The notes below the pieces were generated by a model that did no database searches, was not told the DNA's origin, and saw only the letters and a list, made by a program, of their open reading frames with translations. A DNA stretch of 10,624 nt from Opitutia bacterium (GTDB lineage Bacteria; Verrucomicrobiota; Verrucomicrobiia; Opitutales; Opitutaceae), in NCBI GenBank assembly GCA_025351035.1, contig JANXWT010000265.1:1-10624 (forward strand), read 5' to 3'. Of the stretch, positions 7,558-10,624 are shown in pieces. Numbering within the stretch: position 1 is the stretch's first letter; each line of letters starts with the position of its first letter. Position numbers and translations under genes: made by a program.

Positions 7558-8432
7558 CCGCCGCCCACATTCCCGGGTGGCTGTGTGAACTTTATCCGTT
7601 CGAGCCACGACGCTTTGACAGCGGGCACGGTGTCATGAGCTACCTTGACGAGGGCTCTGGCGACGAAGCCGTGGTAATGATGCACGGCAATCCGACTTGG
7701 TCGTTCTATTTCCGCAATCTTGTGCTTGCGCTGCGTGGGCAGATGCGGTGCATCGTGCCGGATCACCTCGGCTGCGGTTTGTCGGACAAACCACAGGACT
7801 TCGACTACACGCTGCCGAATCATATCAAGAACCTGACGGCGTTGCTAGAAAGCCTCCAGCTGAAGCGGATTCACCTGATCGTGCACGACTGGGGCGGACC
7901 GATCGGGTTGGGCGCGCTGTTGCCACAGGCAGATAAACTCGGACGCGTAGTAATTCTGAATACGGCTGCTTTTGCCGACACGGTGGTGCCGTGGCGTATC
8001 CGGCTTTGTCGGGCACCATTGATCGGCCAGCTGCTCGTGCGCGGTTTTAACGGCTTTGCTTGGCCGGCCACCTGGATGGCGGTGACCAAGCCACTGAACG
8101 AGGAGGTGAAGGACGGCTATCTTTTTCCCTACGACTCTTGGGCCAACCGCATCGCCACGCAGCGTTTTGTGCAGGACATTCCGAGCGGGCGGGGAACTTC
8201 CAGCGATGAGGCGCTGGCGAAGATCGAGTTGTTATTGCCTGTGCTTCGCTCAAAGCAGGTGCAGATTATCTGGGGAGGGCGCGATTTTTGTTTTAACAGA
8301 CACTACTACGACCGGTGGCGAGCCTTTTTGCCGGACGCAGCGGCCAACTACCTGGAGGAGTCCGGGCACTATGTTCTGGAGGACGGTAGAATCGAGTGCG
8401 AAGAGCTGATTCGCCGGAAGCTACTGGCCTAA
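7551..8432 (+). CDS. oleB: alpha/beta hydrolase, OleB-like (beta-lactone decarboxylase)
   Basis: Alpha/beta-fold protein of 293 residues related to haloalkane dehalogenases. OleB decarboxylates cis-beta-lactones to cis-olefins as the final step of the Ole pathway. Visible elements are HGNPTW (45-50, oxyanion and halide-type Asn47), nucleophile D113 in VHDWGGPIG with W114 beside it, probable acid D245 in WGGRDF, and catalytic H273 in ESGHYVLED. The start is ATG at 7551, seven bases inside OleA; GTG at 7554 giving a GTGA overlap is an equally possible start one codon later. The overlap with oleA argues for an OleB role over dehalogenation, since sequence motifs alone do not separate the two. 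Unlike actinobacterial forms it is not fused to OleC, and no OleC or OleD gene follows. Confidence 0.8.
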   Translation: MVTAAHIPGWLCELYPFEPRRFDSGHGVMSYLDEGSGDEAVVMMHGNPTWSFYFRNLVLALRGQMRCIVPDHLGCGLSDKPQDFDYTLPNHIKNLTALLESLQLKRIHLIVHDWGGPIGLGALLPQADKLGRVVILNTAAFADTVVPWRIRLCRAPLIGQLLVRGFNGFAWPATWMAVTKPLNEEVKDGYLFPYDSWANRIATQRFVQDIPSGRGTSSDEALAKIELLLPVLRSKQVQIIWGGRDFCFNRHYYDRWRAFLPDAAANYLEESGHYVLEDGRIECEELIRRKLLA

Positions 8433-8478
8433 ATGGCTGGCCGGTCGTTTCTACAAGATTAGACATAATGTCCATTGT

Positions 8479-8494
8479 GCGCTGCTGCCAGCGC
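8479..8494 (+). terminator. possible weak stem-loop downstream of the lipid operon
   Basis: GCGCTG (8479-8484) and CAGCGC (8489-8494) form a six-base-pair stem with a four-base CTGC loop, 46 bases after the oleB stop. Only a short TATTT follows, not a proper U tract, so it is at best a weak or Rho-assisted terminator. Confidence 0.25.
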
Positions 8495-8501
8495 GCGGTA
8501 T

Positions 8502-8531
8502 TTGCCAAGCGATGCGTAATCGGTTTGGCAA
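8502..8531. promoter_or_regulatory. inverted repeat TTGCCAA-N16-TTGGCAA upstream of the stress protein gene
   Basis: Perfect 7-bp arms at 8502-8508 and 8525-8531 are separated by 16 bases and end 18 bases before the ATG at 8550. The placement suits a repressor or activator site for the universal stress gene. No strong -35/-10 pair is evident in 8433-8549, although CATAAT at 8464-8469 could be a -10 element. Confidence 0.3.
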
Positions 8532-8549
8532 TCTGTGTTACCTTACAGC

Positions 8550-8993
8550 ATGAAAACCATAATCGTCGCCCTCGATTTCTCGCCGACCACCAAGCCTGTC
8601 ATGGTCCAAGCAGCAAAGTTGGCCCACGATCTCAACGCTCGGGTGGTCCTGGTCAATGTAGTGGAAACGCCGGTTTTTGTAGCCGACACGATGACCGTCG
8701 TGAATACGGGAGACATTGTCGCTGAGATGGAGAAATACGCCGCCCACCAACTGAAGAAATGGCAGTCGAAGCTTGGGAAGATTCCGAGTTTGACCCTTCA
8801 ACTGACCGGCTGCCCGGTTTCCCAGATCGTCGCGCAGGTAAAAAAATACCACGCTGATTACGTTGTCATCGGCACGCACGGACACACGGCCTTCTACGAT
8901 CTGTTGATCGGCAGCACGACCAGTGGCGTGGTGAAGCGTGCGCTGTGCCCTGTCATCGTCGTCGCCGCACCGGGCAGCAAGAAACCACGCTAG
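8550..8993 (+). CDS. universal stress protein (UspA family, ATP-binding type)
   Basis: Single-domain cytosolic Usp of 147 residues. The first strand MKTIIVALDFSP carries the conserved acidic residue D9. The ATP-binding motif G-x2-G-x9-G-[ST] is intact at GTHG (108-111) and GS (121-122), so this is an ATP-binding type. The terminal strand CPVIVV is typical. Such proteins respond to starvation, redox or energy stress, but the specific role cannot be read from sequence. The ATG at 8550 is preferred over an ATG 15 bases earlier because the Usp fold begins at MKTIIV. A 117-bp gap after oleB suggests its own transcription unit. It is convergent with the signal peptidase gene, with only 27 bp between stop codons and no clear terminator there. 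Confidence 0.92.
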   Translation: MKTIIVALDFSPTTKPVMVQAAKLAHDLNARVVLVNVVETPVFVADTMTVVNTGDIVAEMEKYAAHQLKKWQSKLGKIPSLTLQLTGCPVSQIVAQVKKYHADYVVIGTHGHTAFYDLLIGSTTSGVVKRALCPVIVVAAPGSKKPR

Positions 8994-9020
8994 CCCACTT
9001 CGGCCAATCCCAGTTGTCGT

Positions 9021-10133
9021 TCAGCGCGCCGGGCCCCAGCGCTTGGTCAGCGGATAATAGATGAACAGTGGCCGGCCCACGACATCCTTTTCGGGCACAT
9101 AGCCCCAGAAGCGGCTGTCCTTGCTGCGCGGTGAGTTGTCGCCCAGCGCTACGTAGGAATGCCCGGGAACTGCCATAACTTTGCCTACGCCCAGCAAACC
9201 CTCGTTCGTATAACCCGGATAGAGACCTTCCTTGCGTGCGTTGGCCCCAAAGGCTCCCGAACCTTCGATTGGTCTCCCGTTGCTAAACAACTGGCCGCTG
9301 CCGCCAGAACCGGGCGGCGTGCCCCCGTCCTTGCTCAGTATTGCCGGTTGCCGGATTTCCAACTGGTCGCCGGGCACGCCGACGAGTCGCTTGATGAAAT
9401 ATTTGTCGCCCTCATCGTTCTTCAGATCGGGAATGTTGCCGGTCTTGAAAACAAACCCCGAGCCCACCTTCGGCGGCACGAAGTTGTAACTGAAACGGTC
9501 GACGAACAACAGATCGCCCGTCAGAATGTCGAATGACACGATCGGCTCACCGCGTTTCACTGTCTTGCCGACCGGCACCCAGTAAACGCGTTCCTCAACC
9601 AAGCGACCACCGCTGCGGATGTTGATCATCGACGTCTCGAGCGGCCGATTTTTCAGCGCGGAAGCGTTCAACGCGGCCGGTAAATTCGCCTCACCGCCCT
9701 TGAAAGCCTCCTCCAGCACTCGTTCGAAATCGAAGTCCGCCGGCACCGTGAGTTTGACCAGTTCGCCGCCGACCGAAAACGTGTATTCGCGTTTCACGCT
9801 GGGGAAAACGAACATACTGTGGCCCGGTATCTCCGCGTAGGCGACCCGCAAATTTCGGAAGACCGGCACGAGCACCTCGCCATCAGTCGGCGCCGCAACC
9901 GAATAATGCGACGCGCCGAGCGTGGCGAAGCGCCCGACCTTGCGCAGCAATCCCGGTTCGTCGGCTGTTTTGAACAGCTCGTGAGTCATTCCATAATAAG
10001 TCGGCCACATCGAATTCGTCGGGATCTTGAACGGTTGCACGAAATAGGCACGGATGCCGAGAATCACGATGGCGGCTACCAACAAAAACTCGATGTTCTC
10101 CACCAGTGACGACGCCGGGTAAACTTTCCCACC
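9021..10133 (-). CDS. lepB: signal peptidase I, N-terminus lost at contig junction
   Basis: Membrane serine-lysine protease (family S26) that removes signal peptides from exported proteins. Reading on the minus strand from the junction, a membrane span (FLLVAAIVILGIRAYFV) leads into box B, PTNSMWPT, whose catalytic Ser codon is at 10011-10013. Box C is TGDLLFVDRFSY. Box D is FIKRLVGVPGD with the catalytic Lys codon at 9390-9392. Box E is GDNSPRSKDSRFWG. Ser and Lys are 207 residues apart, against 55 in E. coli LepB (S90/K145), because of an insert of roughly 150 residues after box B. About 371 codons including the stop are homologous-looking. The open frame continues to 10361, but that part is antisense to other genes, so the real start is missing. 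Confidence 0.92.
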   Translation of the reverse strand, partial: GGKVYPASSLVENIEFLLVAAIVILGIRAYFVQPFKIPTNSMWPTYYGMTHELFKTADEPGLLRKVGRFATLGASHYSVAAPTDGEVLVPVFRNLRVAYAEIPGHSMFVFPSVKREYTFSVGGELVKLTVPADFDFERVLEEAFKGGEANLPAALNASALKNRPLETSMINIRSGGRLVEERVYWVPVGKTVKRGEPIVSFDILTGDLLFVDRFSYNFVPPKVGSGFVFKTGNIPDLKNDEGDKYFIKRLVGVPGDQLEIRQPAILSKDGGTPPGSGGSGQLFSNGRPIEGSGAFGANARKEGLYPGYTNEGLLGVGKVMAVPGHSYVALGDNSPRSKDSRFWGYVPEKDVVGRPLFIYYPLTKRWGPAR

Positions 10134-10140
10134 GACGTCG
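10122..10140. other. probable chimeric assembly junction
   Basis: Two different genes, on opposite strands, are both cut here. Signal peptidase sequence stops making sense above about 10133, while a sensible plus-strand protein begins at about 10125-10134. G+C jumps from 28 of 60 (9961-10020) and 34 of 60 (10021-10080) to 43 of 60 (10141-10200) and 49 of 60 (10441-10500). The exact breakpoint is ambiguous within this interval. Confidence 0.75.
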
Positions 10141-10331
10141 CGCAGCACGCGCTCAAGCACCTCGGCCAGGTGATCGTCGTCGGTGGCGATGACCGCGCGG
10201 TGCGCCGCCTCGGCTTCAAGCCGGCCACCACCATGACCGACGCGTTCGAGATGGCGTCGGACGTGGTCGGCCGTGACGCCACGATCACCCACGTGCACAA
10301 CCCGCCGATCCTCATGGCGGACGTGACCTGA
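10134..10331 (+). CDS. C-terminal fragment of a lactate racemase-type (DUF2088/LarA) protein
   Basis: The last 65 codons of a protein whose beginning is lost at the junction. The fragment runs through LGQVIVVGGDDRAVRRLGF and a helix ending EMASDVVGRD, then closes with ATITHVHNPPILMADVT and a TGA. The VVGG, the RLGF and the final H-x-x-P-P-x-x-x-A-[DE]-V pattern resemble, from memory, the ends of actinobacterial proteins annotated as lactate racemase domain-containing (DUF2088). The catalytic nickel-pincer region lies in the missing part, so function is not established. Codons are strongly GC-ending, unlike the rest of the window. Its TGA shares its A with the following ATG (TGATG), implying coupling to the next gene. 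Confidence 0.5.
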   Translation, partial: DVAQHALKHLGQVIVVGGDDRAVRRLGFKPATTMTDAFEMASDVVGRDATITHVHNPPILMADVT

Positions 10332-10624
10332 TGGCGCGACGCCCCGGCGCCGCCGGCGCACCCACCAAGAAGAACCTGCCGATCAACGGCAAGGCTCTGG
10401 CCCTGGTCGCGAAGGCGGCGCTACCGCGCCCGGCGGACCTGGCCCGCCAACTCCCGTTCCCGCTCGGCGGGCCCAGCACGCCGACCGGCGTCGAGCCCCG
10501 ACGCGAGCCGTCCAAGCTCGGCGCGGACTATGACAGTGACTGGGCCCGCTCGTACCCGGCGCGCGCCGCCCGCGTGATCCTGGTCGAGGGCGTGTTGCGC
10601 CCCACGATGGCGGTGCTCGCCGCA
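10331..10624 (+). CDS. N-terminal fragment, possibly a lysophospholipid acyltransferase (PlsC family)
   Basis: The first 98 codons of a gene that runs off the right edge, starting at the ATG of a TGATG overlap. The first ~60 residues are basic and Pro/Ala-rich with no recognisable domain. Then comes KLGADYDSDWARSYPARAAR followed by VILVEGVLRPTMAVLAA. This resembles the leader of some actinobacterial 1-acyl-glycerol-3-phosphate acyltransferases, which carry a similar W-A-R-x-Y-P-A-R stretch ahead of the NHxxxxD box. That box would lie beyond the edge, so the assignment is tentative. Codon use is extremely GC-rich, consistent with a foreign (actinobacterial) contig end. Confidence 0.4.
   Translation, partial: MARRPGAAGAPTKKNLPINGKALALVAKAALPRPADLARQLPFPLGGPSTPTGVEPRREPSKLGADYDSDWARSYPARAARVILVEGVLRPTMAVLAA

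Noticed and set aside
727..8432. Ladderane or carotenoid biosynthesis cluster
   Set aside because: No radical-SAM genes, which feature in proposed ladderane clusters, and no phytoene or GGPP synthase for carotenoids; the resemblance is limited to FabF/ACP/CrtI/FabZ content.
7551..8432. Haloalkane dehalogenase for xenobiotic degradation
   Set aside because: HGNPTW and HDWGG motifs fit dehalogenases, but OleB is a close relative with the same motifs and the gene overlaps oleA.
8841..8848. A7 run in the stress protein gene as a frameshift site
   Set aside because: A -1 shift there meets a stop after a few codons and joins no other gene, so it looks incidental.
9021..10361. A 446-codon open frame on the minus strand that could be taken as a complete signal peptidase I with a long charged N-terminus
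   Set aside because: The first ~76 codons (above about 10133) are Arg/His-rich and antisense to a convincing GC-rich plus-strand coding frame; signal peptidase similarity begins only at the junction.
1..10624. tRNA, rRNA, CRISPR arrays, insertion sequences
   Set aside because: No cloverleaf, repeat-spacer pattern, transposase or terminal inverted repeats noticed on either strand.

Overview
The window looks like a contig from a moderately GC-rich, Gram-negative-type bacterium, most likely of the Planctomycetota/Verrucomicrobiota group. Verrucomicrobiota (Opitutales-like) is my best guess, from the signal peptidase I with a large internal insert, the scarcity of Shine-Dalgarno sequences and the type of fatty-acid/olefin cluster. 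No rRNA or other phylogenetic marker is present, so this is inference. The last ~490 bases (from about 10,130) have a different composition (49 of 60 bases are G/C in 10441-10500, against 28 of 60 in 9961-10020). They encode actinobacterial-looking protein ends, so this contig end is most likely an assembly chimera.

Layout: (1) 1-654, minus strand: the first two thirds of galE (UDP-glucose 4-epimerase), running off the left edge. (2) 655-726: short divergent promoter region. (3) 727-8432, plus strand: an eight-gene, probably single-transcript cluster. Its order is FabF-type ketosynthase, acyl carrier protein, two CrtI/retinol-saturase-like FAD oxidoreductases, FabZ dehydratase, FabI-like enoyl reductase, OleA-like thiolase and OleB-like alpha/beta hydrolase. 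The last five genes overlap or lie within 3 bp. (4) 8550-8993, plus strand: an ATP-binding universal stress protein. (5) 9021 to about 10133, minus strand: signal peptidase I, cut at its N-terminus by the junction. (6) About 10134-10624, plus strand: the C-terminal end of a probable lactate-racemase-type (DUF2088/LarA) protein, coupled by TGATG to the start of a possible acyltransferase.

How the genes may work together (inference): the ketosynthase, ACP, FabZ and FabI-like enzyme look like a dedicated acyl-chain assembly line that borrows ketoreductase (FabG) and malonyl transfer (FabD) from the host. The two FAD enzymes would change the desaturation state of the chain. OleA would then join two acyl thioesters head-to-head. 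OleB normally acts last in that pathway, decarboxylating a beta-lactone to an olefin, but OleC (beta-lactone synthetase) and OleD (ketoreductase) are not present beside it. The product is therefore predicted to be an unusual long-chain hydrocarbon or ketone, or another OleA-derived lipid, built from a specialised acyl precursor. This cluster is the most interesting content of the window.
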